Shown in pieces: positions 1-6,764 of a stretch of DNA of 42,633 nt. The notes beneath the pieces were generated by a model. It saw only the letters and a program-made list of their open reading frames with translations. It made no database searches and was not told where the DNA came from. The stretch lies in the NCBI GenBank assembly GCA_035574235.1, contig DATLZA010000143.1:1-42633 (forward strand). Direction: 5' to 3'. The first letter of the stretch is position 1. The number at the start of each line of letters is the position of its first letter. Origin of the DNA: Planctomycetota bacterium. GTDB taxonomy: Bacteria > Planctomycetota > MHYJ01 > JACPRB01. The translations under genes and the position numbers were made by a program.

Positions 1-2
1 GT

Positions 3-533
3 CTACCAGCACCAGCCGTAACGCACCCCCCATCCGGTATGCCGTCCGAACCGGTAGTACGAGAAACCCACCGACGGATAGGACCAGTAATACCGATAGG
101 TCGGGTAGCAGTACGTCGTGGAAGAGTAGGGCGTGATATACGTCACGCACGTGTCGTACCGGTAGTGCGTCCCGCACCAGACGGTGCTGTAGCTCGGGAC
201 GTAGACGTAGGTGGTCTGCGGCACGTACACGGGGCGCTCGACGACGCGTTCCACCGTCCGTTCCGGGGCGGGCGCGGGGGCCGGGGCGGCCTGGGGATTC
301 ACGAGCGCGCCGAGAACCCGCTCGCTGGCGCCGGCCTGCTTGAGCTCCACGAGGTCGTCGGCGGACATTCTGGCCACCGGACCGTGAGCGCGGATGTAGG
401 ACAGGATCACGTCGTCGGAGACGCCGGCGGCGACGAGCTTCTTGATTTCATCCTTGCCGACGTCGGCCGCCGCGGCCAAGGGAAGCCCGGCCAGGAACGC
501 CAGGCTCAGCAGGGCTTTCTTCGGAATTCTCAT
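3..533 (-). CDS. Exported protein with Tyr-rich tail, paralogue of the next gene
   Basis: 176 aa, function unknown. Start chosen at 533 because GGGAGGAGG lies just upstream; a longer reading to 563 has no such site. Residues 1-23 form a signal peptide (MRIPKK, hydrophobic core, AAAA). Residues about 25-80 are a helical domain (KDEIKKLVAAGVSDDVILSYI, then SADDLVELKQAGAS) that also occurs in the gene at 551-970. A Pro-Ala linker follows. The last 75 or so residues hold about 17 Tyr, 5 Trp and 4 Cys, giving a sticky, probably surface-exposed tail. It follows the paralogue by 17 nt and likely shares its transcript with the sigma factor. The function of the family is not known to me; an envelope or surface role is inferred. 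Confidence 0.8.
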   Translation of the reverse strand: MRIPKKALLSLAFLAGLPLAAAADVGKDEIKKLVAAGVSDDVILSYIRAHGPVARMSADDLVELKQAGASERVLGALVNPQAAPAPAPAPERTVERVVERPVYVPQTTYVYVPSYSTVWCGTHYRYDTCVTYITPYSSTTYCYPTYRYYWSYPSVGFSYYRFGRHTGWGVRYGWCW

Positions 534-550
534 CGTTCCCTCCTCCCGAC

Positions 551-970
551 TTAATGCACGCAATAAGCCGTATGGACATGGACCCGGGTCCGCGAATGGC
601 GGCCCAGAACGTACCCGAACACGGCCGCCGCGCCGACCAGGATCGCGGGCTCATAATCATATACGACGGTCCGGGTCTCCCGGGCGGGGCGGGGAACCGT
701 GACGGGCGCCTCCAGAAGCGCGTTGAGGACGGCGCTGGAAACCCCCTGTTCCTTGAGGGCGACGATGTCGTCGGCCGTCGGGCGGCGTTCCACGCCGTCC
801 TTTCGAATCCGCTCGAGGATCGCGGCTTCGGAGTATCCCGCCCGGGTCATGGCAACCACTTCGTTGTGGCTGACGGGGGTGACGCCGGGATCGTAGGAGC
901 GGTGTTCGTACGCCACGCACCCTCCCAGGAGAAGGGAGCCGCACAGGGTCAGGATCAGAGCCTTCCGCAT
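551..970 (-). CDS. Lipoprotein of unknown function, paralogue of gene at 3-533
   Basis: 139 aa. Start at 970 has GGGGAGGACTGCC before it. Residues 1-18 are a lipoprotein signal peptide ending in the lipobox LLGGC, so Cys18 would be lipidated. The middle (HNEVVAMTRAGYSEAAILERI then TADDIVALKEQGVSSAVLNAL) matches the helical domain of the downstream gene with the same spacing: two helices, each with a 'G-[VY]-S' turn. Near the C-terminus, AILVGAAAVFGYVLG is a short hydrophobic segment. It sits between the sigma factor (75 nt upstream) and its paralogue, which suggests one operon. Unknown function. Confidence 0.8.
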   Translation of the reverse strand: MRKALILTLCGSLLLGGCVAYEHRSYDPGVTPVSHNEVVAMTRAGYSEAAILERIRKDGVERRPTADDIVALKEQGVSSAVLNALLEAPVTVPRPARETRTVVYDYEPAILVGAAAVFGYVLGRHSRTRVHVHTAYCVH

Positions 971-1045
971 GGCAGTCCTCCCCGCAAAACCTACGAGGGT
1001 TAGACGACCCGGCATAGATCATGTTACCGGGGCGGGGGAGCCGGT

Positions 1046-1582
1046 TCAAGGAGCGCCCGCGGGGGGCTCCAGCGCTTTCCTCAGGCGTCGCAAGGCGTTG
1101 AAAATCCGGGATTTGACGGTTCCCTCGGGGATGCCGAGGATTTCGGCGATCTCGTCGTATTTGAGGCCTTGGTATTCGGCCAGGAGCAGGCAGGCCCGTT
1201 CGCCTTCCGGGAGGGTCTTGAGCGCTTGGAGGAGGGCGAGGTGCGTGTCGCGGCGGTCGAGGTCGGGTTCGGGGGCTTCGGAGATGGCGCCGTTCACGTC
1301 GGGGAGGGGGCTTTCACGACGCTTGGCCGCATCGTTGGCGAAAAGATTGTGAGCGATGTGGAAGAGGTAGGTGGAGACTTTGGCCGAAGGGACATAGCGC
1401 CGGGCGGCGCGCCAGACGCGCAGGAAGGTTTCCTGGAGGAGATCCTCGGCGCGGGCGCGGTTTCCGGAAAGCCGGAAGAGGTAGTTGAAAAGCGGCCGCT
1501 CGTAGCGGCGATACAGTTCCTCCAGGGCGGCCGCGTCGCCCGCCTTGACGCGGAGCATGAGGTCGGTTTCCGGGTCGGCCAC
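1046..1582 (-). CDS. ECF-family RNA polymerase sigma factor
   Basis: 178 aa, the usual ECF length. It directs RNA polymerase to a small set of promoters. Sigma-2 region at residues 10-88 (LLQETFLRVWRAARRY core), acidic linker at 90-115, sigma-4 helix-turn-helix at 118-170 (YDEIAEILGIPEGTVKSRI). The start is a GTG. It has no Shine-Dalgarno but lies 8 nt downstream of a -10 box with a perfect TTGACA -35, so the mRNA is probably leaderless. No anti-sigma factor is adjacent; the two exported proteins downstream are candidate partners or targets. The only FecR-type protein in the window is at the far end. Family assignment is firm; the regulon is unknown. Confidence 0.93.
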   Translation of the reverse strand: MADPETDLMLRVKAGDAAALEELYRRYERPLFNYLFRLSGNRARAEDLLQETFLRVWRAARRYVPSAKVSTYLFHIAHNLFANDAAKRRESPLPDVNGAISEAPEPDLDRRDTHLALLQALKTLPEGERACLLLAEYQGLKYDEIAEILGIPEGTVKSRIFNALRRLRKALEPPAGAP

Positions 1583-1590
1583 CGACGCCG

Positions 1591-1620
1591 AGTCTAAGGG
1601 GCCTTTTCTCCCATTGTCAA
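1591..1620 (-). promoter_or_regulatory. Promoter of the sigma factor gene, leaderless type
   Basis: TTGACA at 1615-1620 and TAGACT at 1591-1596 with an 18-nt spacer. The -10 ends 8 nt before the GTG start, so the expected transcription start falls at or next to the start codon. Confidence 0.65.
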
Positions 1621-1643
1621 CGCTCGCGAGGCGCCGCTATCAT
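1614..1643 (+). promoter_or_regulatory. Divergent promoter for the mogA-like operon
   Basis: TTGTCA at 1614-1619 and TATCAT at 1638-1643, spacer 18 nt. Its -35 occupies the same bases as the -35 of the opposing sigma-factor promoter, so polymerase cannot use both at once. Confidence 0.45.
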
Positions 1644-1703
1644 CCGGGTCGGTCGCCGGACCCATCGCCGGGAGCGGGGAATCGTTGAAAAGAGGAGGGA
1701 TCC

Positions 1704-2213
1704 ATGGGCGCACGCGATCATCGGGAACAGGCCGACCAGGAGAGCGCTCGGGTGGCCATCCTCACGGTGAGCGACACCCGGACGCCGGAGACGGACACCT
1801 CGGGAAAGGAGGCCTTCGAGATCTTCCGCAAGTTCGGCCACACGGTCGTGGAGCACGCGCAGGTGCCCAACGAGCGCAAGAAGATTTCCGAGGCGGCCGA
1901 GAAAGCGCTGCGCGAGGCGGATCTCGTGGTCACGATCGGCGGGACGGGGGCCAGCCGCAAGGACGTGACGGTGGAAGCGCTGCGCCCGCTGGTCGAGAAG
2001 GAGCTTCCCGGGTTCGGGGAGCTGTTCCGGTCGATGTCGGCGCGGGAGATCGGGACGGCGGCCATTCTTTCCCGGGCGCTTCTCGGGGTTACGTCGGCCG
2101 GCCGCATCGTGGTGGCCCTTCCGGGCTCGACGGGCGCGGTTCGGCTGGGGCTGGAAGGGATCCTCATGAACGAACTCAAACATCTCCTCTGGGAGCTGCG
2201 GCGGTACGCATGA
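1704..2213 (+). CDS. MogA/MoaB-family molybdenum cofactor biosynthesis protein
   Basis: 169 aa, the full length of the family. MogA/MoaB proteins bind molybdopterin and adenylylate it before metal insertion. Diagnostic motifs: TVSDTRT at 21-27, TIGGTGAS at 77-84 and LPGST at 139-143. The start has a strong Shine-Dalgarno (GAGGAGGGATCC). The stop overlaps the start of the next gene (ATGA). No other moa/moe genes are nearby, so the pathway is encoded elsewhere. MogA and MoaB cannot be separated here from sequence alone. Confidence 0.88.
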   Translation: MGARDHREQADQESARVAILTVSDTRTPETDTSGKEAFEIFRKFGHTVVEHAQVPNERKKISEAAEKALREADLVVTIGGTGASRKDVTVEALRPLVEKELPGFGELFRSMSAREIGTAAILSRALLGVTSAGRIVVALPGSTGAVRLGLEGILMNELKHLLWELRRYA

Positions 2214-3970
2214 GCCTTTGGGCATGGTACCGGGCGCGGCGTTGGGGCTGGAAGATCGGGATCGCCGTCGCGGCCCTTCCGCTGGGAGCGGCGCTTCTCT
2301 ACGGGGTCGGTCGGACGGTCCAGTACTGGGGCGCCGAGGGGGACCCCGCGCTCTACGTGCCGCGCGAGGCGAACGTGGTCTTTCGCGCCCGGGACCTGGA
2401 GGCGCAGCTCGAACGGATGGAGGGGACGGTCGCCTGGCGGGCGATCCGGCGGCGGCTCCTGCGCCACCCGGCGATTCGGGGGGCGATCAACGAAACCCTT
2501 CGCCAAGCGGGGCTTCCGACGCTCGATGATCTGGAGGACCGCCGGCAGGGGACGGCGGAGGGGCTGCGCCGTCTCCTGTGGATCGCAGGCCGGGACGCCG
2601 TCGGAGCGCTGAAGATGGGGACGCCGGGTCGTGCTCCGGAGGGGCTCGGCGTGGTCCGGCTTCCCTGGACGCTCTACCTGGCGGCGCCGTTTGCGTCCTG
2701 GGTTCTGCCCTCCGAGGAGGAAGGCGGGAGGAAGCTGCTGAAGGTACGGCAAGGTCGGGGGGCGATCTACGTCGCCTTCGCGGGGCGGCTGGCGCTGGCC
2801 AGTACGGACAAGGCATTTCTGGTTCGGGCGCTCGCCCGGGCGGGAACGCCGCGGGAGGCGGGGGCGCCTCTCGAACTTACGGTGGAATTCGACGGCTCGC
2901 CGGCTTTGGAATCCCTGCGGCGGGAGTTCGGATGGGTGGAAGGGGTCCTGGGGGCGGAGGGGACCCGGGCGCTGACGGTTTCCGCGGATCTGCGCGAGGA
3001 GGCGCTGGTCGTGGAGGGAACGCTCGCGGGGGCGCGGCCGGTGGGTGGGGAACCCGCGCCGCACGCGCGGGCCGCGTGGGCTCCGGCGGGAGGCTCGGGG
3101 GTCCTGGCGCACCGCGCGGGGCTGTCGGATCTGCACGCGGGCCTCAAGGGGCTCGGCGGTTCGGCAAAGAATCTCCGGCAGGCGTTCGAGACGCTCGACG
3201 AGGTGGGGAAGTTCGCCTCGACCGTGCTTCCGCTTCTGGAGCCGGGGATGACGGTGGTGACGGGGGGCGTCGGCGATACGCGGGTGTTCCCGGCGGTGGC
3301 GCTGATTTGTCCGAGTCGGGAGCCGCGGCGGGCGGTCGAGGCGCTCGACGGAGTCATTCGCCGGATCGGCGGGAAGTTCATCGAGCAGCGGCCTCTGCAG
3401 GAGCACGTCGTGGGGGACGTGGCGATTCACTCCTGGGCTCCTCCGGGGGCGCTTCCGGCGGACGAAATTCTTCAGCCGTGCTACGCGGCGGTTCGGGACG
3501 CGTTCGTCCTGGGGAACAATTTGGCCTTCACGGAGGCGGTCGTGCGCGTCGCTTTGGGGGAAGCGGGGAGCCTGACGGAGCAGGCGCATTTCCGGGCGCT
3601 GCGGCGGGAGCTGGGGCGGCACGGGTTCGTGGTCGAGCCGGACGGGGCGGGCGGGGTGTTCCTGGCGGGGCCGATCCGGGAGTCCCTGGACGGTCTCCTG
3701 GGGCCGGCGGCGCAGTTTCTCGTGGACGCGCGCTTGCCGGGGCCGGTGCTGCGGCAGGAGATCGAAACGGAGCTGCGGGAGCAGGGGCGCGCGCTTCCGC
3801 CGCCGGAGGTGGATCAGCTTTTCTACGAGCGGCAGCGGCAGAAATATCGGGAGGAGGAGGAGGCGCTCCGGGCGCGTCTGGGATTTCTCGACGCCTTCAA
3901 GTGGTTCGCGTTCGAGTCCCGTTCCGGGCCCCGCGGAATGTCGTTTCGGGCGGCGGCGGCGTTCCGGTGA
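2210..3970 (+). CDS. Membrane-anchored protein of unknown function
   Basis: 586 aa. The ATG at 2210 overlaps the mogA-like stop, so translation is coupled. The same frame stays open upstream, but that part lies over the mogA-like gene and is a shadow. Residues about 14-38 form one N-terminal membrane segment (KIGIAVAALPLGAALLYGVG); the rest is probably periplasmic. The start of the soluble part (DPALYVPREANVVFRARDLEAQLERM) and the alternating strand/helix pattern resemble DUF3352-type exported proteins. A charged helix (FYERQRQKYREEEEALRARL) lies near the C-terminus. The gene ends 3 nt from the convergent riboflavin synthase gene. Function unknown; the link to mogA may be only positional. Confidence 0.75.
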   Translation: MSLWAWYRARRWGWKIGIAVAALPLGAALLYGVGRTVQYWGAEGDPALYVPREANVVFRARDLEAQLERMEGTVAWRAIRRRLLRHPAIRGAINETLRQAGLPTLDDLEDRRQGTAEGLRRLLWIAGRDAVGALKMGTPGRAPEGLGVVRLPWTLYLAAPFASWVLPSEEEGGRKLLKVRQGRGAIYVAFAGRLALASTDKAFLVRALARAGTPREAGAPLELTVEFDGSPALESLRREFGWVEGVLGAEGTRALTVSADLREEALVVEGTLAGARPVGGEPAPHARAAWAPAGGSGVLAHRAGLSDLHAGLKGLGGSAKNLRQAFETLDEVGKFASTVLPLLEPGMTVVTGGVGDTRVFPAVALICPSREPRRAVEALDGVIRRIGGKFIEQRPLQEHVVGDVAIHSWAPPGALPADEILQPCYAAVRDAFVLGNNLAFTEAVVRVALGEAGSLTEQAHFRALRRELGRHGFVVEPDGAGGVFLAGPIRESLDGLLGPAAQFLVDARLPGPVLRQEIETELREQGRALPPPEVDQLFYERQRQKYREEEEALRARLGFLDAFKWFAFESRSGPRGMSFRAAAAFR

Positions 3971-3973
3971 GCT

Positions 3974-4555
3974 TCAGAAGCCGGCGCGCTTGAGCCATTC
4001 CCGGGTGATGCGGGAGGGGGAACGGCGCCGAGCCAACTTCGCGAGAATGTCGAGCTCGAGGTTGACGAGGTCGCCCTTCTTGAGCCGTCCCAGCGTGGTC
4101 CGGCGGCGGGTGGTCGGGATGAGCGCGACGGTGAAGGCGTCGGGCTCCACGTCCACGACGGTGAGGCTCACGCCGTCCACCGCGATCGATCCTTTGGGCA
4201 CGAGTTCCGAAGCCAGCGGCGTTCCGATCTTGAGAAGCGGACGGACGTCCAGGACGCGTCCGGTGCCGTCCACGTGGCCCTGGACGATGTGGCCGCCGAG
4301 ACGTTCGCCGAGCCGGAGGGCGCGTTCGAGGTTGACGGGGGATCCGCGGCGGAGCCGCCCCAGGTTGGTACGGGCGAGGGTTTCGGGAACCAGATCGAAT
4401 CCCGCCTGATCGTCCTGGAGCCGGGCGACGGTCAGGCAGACGCCGTTGACGGCCACGCTTTCGCCCGGGACGAGGTCGGGGAAACCCGTCTGGACCACCA
4501 GTCGACGGCCGGGGCGGATCACCCGGCCGACCCGCTCCACGATTCCTGTGAACAT
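3974..4555 (-). CDS. ribE: Riboflavin synthase, alpha-type
   Basis: 193 aa. It joins two 6,7-dimethyl-8-ribityllumazine molecules to give riboflavin, the last step of the pathway. Two lumazine-binding barrels: MFTGIVE at 1-7 with VNGVCLTV, then GGHIVQGHVDG with VDGVSLTV. It is shorter than the usual 200-215 aa because both barrels lack about seven residues at equivalent places before VNGVCLTV and VDGVSLTV. No Shine-Dalgarno precedes the ATG; an AT-rich -10-like box lies 11 nt upstream. Other rib genes are absent here. I saw no FMN riboswitch in the 148-nt upstream gap. Confidence 0.93.
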   Translation of the reverse strand: MFTGIVERVGRVIRPGRRLVVQTGFPDLVPGESVAVNGVCLTVARLQDDQAGFDLVPETLARTNLGRLRRGSPVNLERALRLGERLGGHIVQGHVDGTGRVLDVRPLLKIGTPLASELVPKGSIAVDGVSLTVVDVEPDAFTVALIPTTRRRTTLGRLKKGDLVNLELDILAKLARRRSPSRITREWLKRAGF

Positions 4556-4566
4556 GGGGGCATCAT

Positions 4567-4572
4567 TTTATA
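4567..4572 (-). promoter_or_regulatory. Candidate -10 box of ribE
   Basis: TATAAA (overlapping TAAAAT two bases on) ends 9-11 nt before the ATG. No convincing -35 lies 16-18 nt upstream. It matches the pattern seen at other starts in the window without a Shine-Dalgarno. Confidence 0.35.
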
Positions 4573-4614
4573 CACACCCCCGGCGGCGTGCACGCGGAAA
4601 ACCGGACGCGCAAT

Positions 4615-4663
4615 CCGCGGGCGCCGGGGGCTCCGGCGGGGGGCCGGAGGTCGGCGCCCGCGG
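4615..4663 (-). terminator. Large GC-rich stem-loop after the hsp20 gene
   Basis: A perfect 12-bp outer stem (CCGCGGGCGCCG at 4615-4626 with CGGCGCCCGCGG at 4652-4663) encloses a second 7-bp stem (CTCCGGC at 4631-4637 with GCCGGAG at 4643-4649). It lies 41 nt after the hsp20 stop and before the ribE promoter region. There is no U-run, so it may stop transcription without one, protect the mRNA 3' end, or act with Rho. Confidence 0.5.
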
Positions 4664-4703
4664 GAAGGAGAGGGAGGTTCCGGAGGAAGGCCCCTTGGGC
4701 CGG

Positions 4704-5078
4704 TCAAACGGATATCGGAATGCGCCGCCGGACCGAGGAGGGGATCTTGGCGAAGCGTACGGTCAGAACTCCGTCGGCGCAGGTGGTGTGGACGCGATCC
4801 GGATCGGCCGACGGCGGCAGGGGGATGAGCCGGCGGAAGGGGCCGAAGCGTCGCTCCAGCTTCACGACCGCGCCCGGACGGCCGTAGTCGGGTTCCCTTT
4901 TCTCTCCGGCCACCACGAGTCCGTTGCGGGAAACGGTGACCAGAAGGCTCTCCGGGTCCACGCCGGGGATCTCGATCCGCACGAGGATTTCGTCGTCCGT
5001 TTCGGCGACGTCCACGGGCGGAGACCATGCCGGGGTGTGGGCGGTGTAAGCGGGACGGTCCAAAAGCGTTCGCGCCAT
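4704..5078 (-). CDS. Small heat-shock protein (Hsp20/alpha-crystallin)
   Basis: 124 aa. An ATP-independent chaperone that holds unfolding proteins. Start chosen at 5078, preceded by GGAAGGAGAGC; an upstream reading to 5231 has low-quality sequence and no site. Alpha-crystallin domain at 20-112: VDVAETDDEILVRIEIPGV opening, and GVLTVRFAK, the conserved closing strand. The C-terminal IPI (120-122) is the I-x-I motif that docks neighbouring dimers. No CIRCE or ROSE-type element was recognised upstream. Confidence 0.92.
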   Translation of the reverse strand: MARTLLDRPAYTAHTPAWSPPVDVAETDDEILVRIEIPGVDPESLLVTVSRNGLVVAGEKREPDYGRPGAVVKLERRFGPFRRLIPLPPSADPDRVHTTCADGVLTVRFAKIPSSVRRRIPISV

Positions 5079-5348
5079 AACAGCTCTCCTTCCACAGACC
5101 CTCGCGGAGTCAACTCGTCCGCTTGGGAAAGTGCAAGCAGCGTGCCAGCGATTTTCTCGCCGCCGGGCGCAACCGTTCTTTTTCGAAGCGGTTGCGTTGA
5201 AGAGAGGACCCGGCCGCGCGGGGGGTGTCAAAGTGGCAGCGTTTTGCGGTCGCTCTCTCTTAGAAGGCGTTGGGGGCGAAGGTCATAGGCTTGTCGGACG
5301 CGAAGGTATGCGGATTGCAGGGGAAGCGGGAGGATAAAGGAGGCGGGC

Positions 5349-5471
5349 ATGGAGCGAGGTGATTCTTTCATTTCGCTTCTGGGCTGCGGGGTGTGGTTGT
5401 TGGTGTTCAGTTTGGCGGCGGCGGGGTTTCTGGCCTTGGCGGCGGCGATGGGTTCCTGCGTGGCCGGTTGA
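5349..5471 (+). CDS. Candidate 40-residue single-span membrane peptide
   Basis: A short reading frame with a strong Shine-Dalgarno (AAAGGAGG, then GCGGGC, then ATG). It encodes about 8 polar residues, then one continuous hydrophobic segment (residues 8-40, LLGCGVWLLVFSLAAAGFL followed by more Ala/Leu/Val) with two Cys, ending in VAG. It lies in the otherwise empty 483-nt gap between hsp20 and trmD. A 5-bp hairpin (AAGGC at 5471-5475, GCCTT at 5484-5488) follows the stop directly. I do not recognise the family. The rest of the gap, 5079-5348, shows nothing I can call. Confidence 0.5.
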   Translation: MERGDSFISLLGCGVWLLVFSLAAAGFLALAAAMGSCVAG

Positions 5472-5486
5472 AGGCCATAAAAAGCC

Positions 5487-5514
5487 TTGACCGATCGGGG
5501 TCGATAGAGATAAT
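5487..5514 (+). promoter_or_regulatory. Promoter of trmD-rplS
   Basis: TTGACC at 5487-5492 and GATAAT at 5509-5514, spacer 16 nt. It would give a leader of about 41 nt before the trmD ATG at 5562. Confidence 0.55.
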
Positions 5515-5561
5515 AGTTGCTCCCTTCGCAGGGTGCACACCGCAGCCGTACCGAGGTGGGC

Positions 5562-6269
5562 ATGATCATTGACGTGGTGACGCTTTTCCCCCGGATGTTC
5601 GAGGGGGTCCTGGGCGAGAGCATCCTGAGGCGCGCGCAGGAGGAGGGCAAGGTTCGGGTCAACCTGATCAACCTGCGCGACTTCTCCCGGGAGCGTCACA
5701 AGAAGGTGGATGCACCGCCGTACGGGGGCGGCCCCGGCATGGTGATCATGGCCGAACCCGTTTTCGAGGCGGTCGAACATCTGCGGAGGAACGGCCGCGA
5801 GGAGTCGCTCCTGGTCCTTCTGACGCCGGGGGGCGTCCGGTATACGCAAACCCTGGCGCGGGAGCTGTCCCGGAAGAAGGGGTTGATTCTTCTGTGCGGT
5901 CACTATGAAGGCTTCGACGAGCGGGTCAGCCAGGGGTTGGCCCCGCTGGAGCTTTCGATCGGCGATTACGTCCTGACGGGCGGCGAAATTCCGGCGATGG
6001 TCGTGCTGGACTCGGTGGTCCGGCTGATTCCGGGAGTGCTGGGAGCGCCCGGTTCGCTCGCCGAAGAGTCGTTCTCGGAGGGGATGCTGGAGTACCCGCA
6101 GTACACGCGGCCGCCGGACGTCCGCGGGATGAAGGTGCCCGGGGTGCTCCTTTCGGGCGATCACGCGGAGATCGCCCGGTGGCGGCGGCGGGCGTCGGAG
6201 GAACGCACGAAGGCCCGGAGGCCGGACCTCCTGGATCCGGGGGCGGAAGGGACTCAAGGAACCGTATGA
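5562..6269 (+). CDS. trmD: tRNA (guanine37-N1)-methyltransferase
   Basis: 235 aa, the normal size. It uses S-adenosylmethionine to methylate G37 next to the anticodon and so prevents frameshifting. Start at 5562 has GAGGTGGGC before it; the N-terminus MIIDVVTLFPRMF is typical. The knotted SAM-binding region shows LCGHYEGFDERV (111-122) and SIGDYVLTGGE (132-142), followed by LEYPQYTRP (177-185). The residue corresponding to the catalytic Asp of E. coli-type TrmD (in 'DSF') reads Glu169 (AEESFSEG). The stop overlaps the rplS start. The usual rpsP-rimM partners are not upstream. Confidence 0.95.
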   Translation: MIIDVVTLFPRMFEGVLGESILRRAQEEGKVRVNLINLRDFSRERHKKVDAPPYGGGPGMVIMAEPVFEAVEHLRRNGREESLLVLLTPGGVRYTQTLARELSRKKGLILLCGHYEGFDERVSQGLAPLELSIGDYVLTGGEIPAMVVLDSVVRLIPGVLGAPGSLAEESFSEGMLEYPQYTRPPDVRGMKVPGVLLSGDHAEIARWRRRASEERTKARRPDLLDPGAEGTQGTV

Positions 6270-6721
6270 CGATGGTGGCTGCCATGCGAGCGCTCGACGG
6301 CATCGAAAAGGACTGGCTGCGCAAGAAGACGCCCAAGTTCGACGTGGGCGACACGGTGGACGTGCACGTCAAGATCATCGAGGGAGACCGGGAGCGCATT
6401 CAGATTTTCAGCGGCACGGTGATCGCCAAGCGCCACCAGGGCCTTTCCGAGACCTTCACGGTGCGCCGCATCGTCCAGGGCGAAGGCGTCGAGCGCATTT
6501 TCCCGCTTCAGTCGCCGCGCGTCGTGGACGTGGTCGTCCGCAAGAAGGGCAAGGTGCGCCGGGCGAAACTCCACTTCCTGCGCGAGCGCGTCGGCCGCGC
6601 CACGCGCGTGGAGGAGAAGCTGGGCGGCGCGAAGGAAGAGGCTCCCGCGCCCGCGGCTCCGGAGGGCGCCGCCCCGGCCGCCTCCGAGACGCCCAAGGAG
6701 AAGCCGGCCCCCGCCAAGTGA
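6266..6721 (+). CDS. rplS: Large-subunit ribosomal protein L19
   Basis: 151 aa. It sits at the 30S-50S interface of the ribosome. The L19 core covers about residues 10-115 (FDVGDTVDVHVKIIEGDRER, SETFTVRRI, GEGVERIFPLQSP). A tail of about 35 residues rich in Ala, Pro, Glu and Lys follows, which E. coli L19 lacks. The ATG overlaps the trmD stop (ATGA), so the two are translationally coupled. In-frame ATGs at 6272 and 6284 are possible alternatives. Confidence 0.95.
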   Translation: MTMVAAMRALDGIEKDWLRKKTPKFDVGDTVDVHVKIIEGDRERIQIFSGTVIAKRHQGLSETFTVRRIVQGEGVERIFPLQSPRVVDVVVRKKGKVRRAKLHFLRERVGRATRVEEKLGGAKEEAPAPAAPEGAAPAASETPKEKPAPAK

Positions 6722-6727
6722 AGGCCT

Positions 6728-6756
6728 TTGCTTTCGGGACGGGCGGCCTTTAGAAT
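6728..6756 (+). promoter_or_regulatory. Promoter of ruvB, leaderless type
   Basis: TTGCTT at 6728-6733 and TAGAAT at 6751-6756, spacer 17 nt. The -10 ends 8 nt before the ATG, and no Shine-Dalgarno is present. Confidence 0.6.
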
Positions 6757-6764
6757 CAGGCCCC

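Noticed and set aside
1685-2209. Extension of the unknown membrane protein into the mogA-like gene
   Set aside because: The mogA-like product is a clear family match in its own frame, and the ATG at 2210 precedes a membrane anchor.
4556-4703. FMN riboswitch upstream of ribE
   Set aside because: I looked for the conserved RFN stems (AGGGA/GGCGA-type loops) and saw only a symmetric GC hairpin.
5131-5337. 68-codon frame downstream of hsp20's promoter region
   Set aside because: No Shine-Dalgarno, mixed composition and no recognisable domain.
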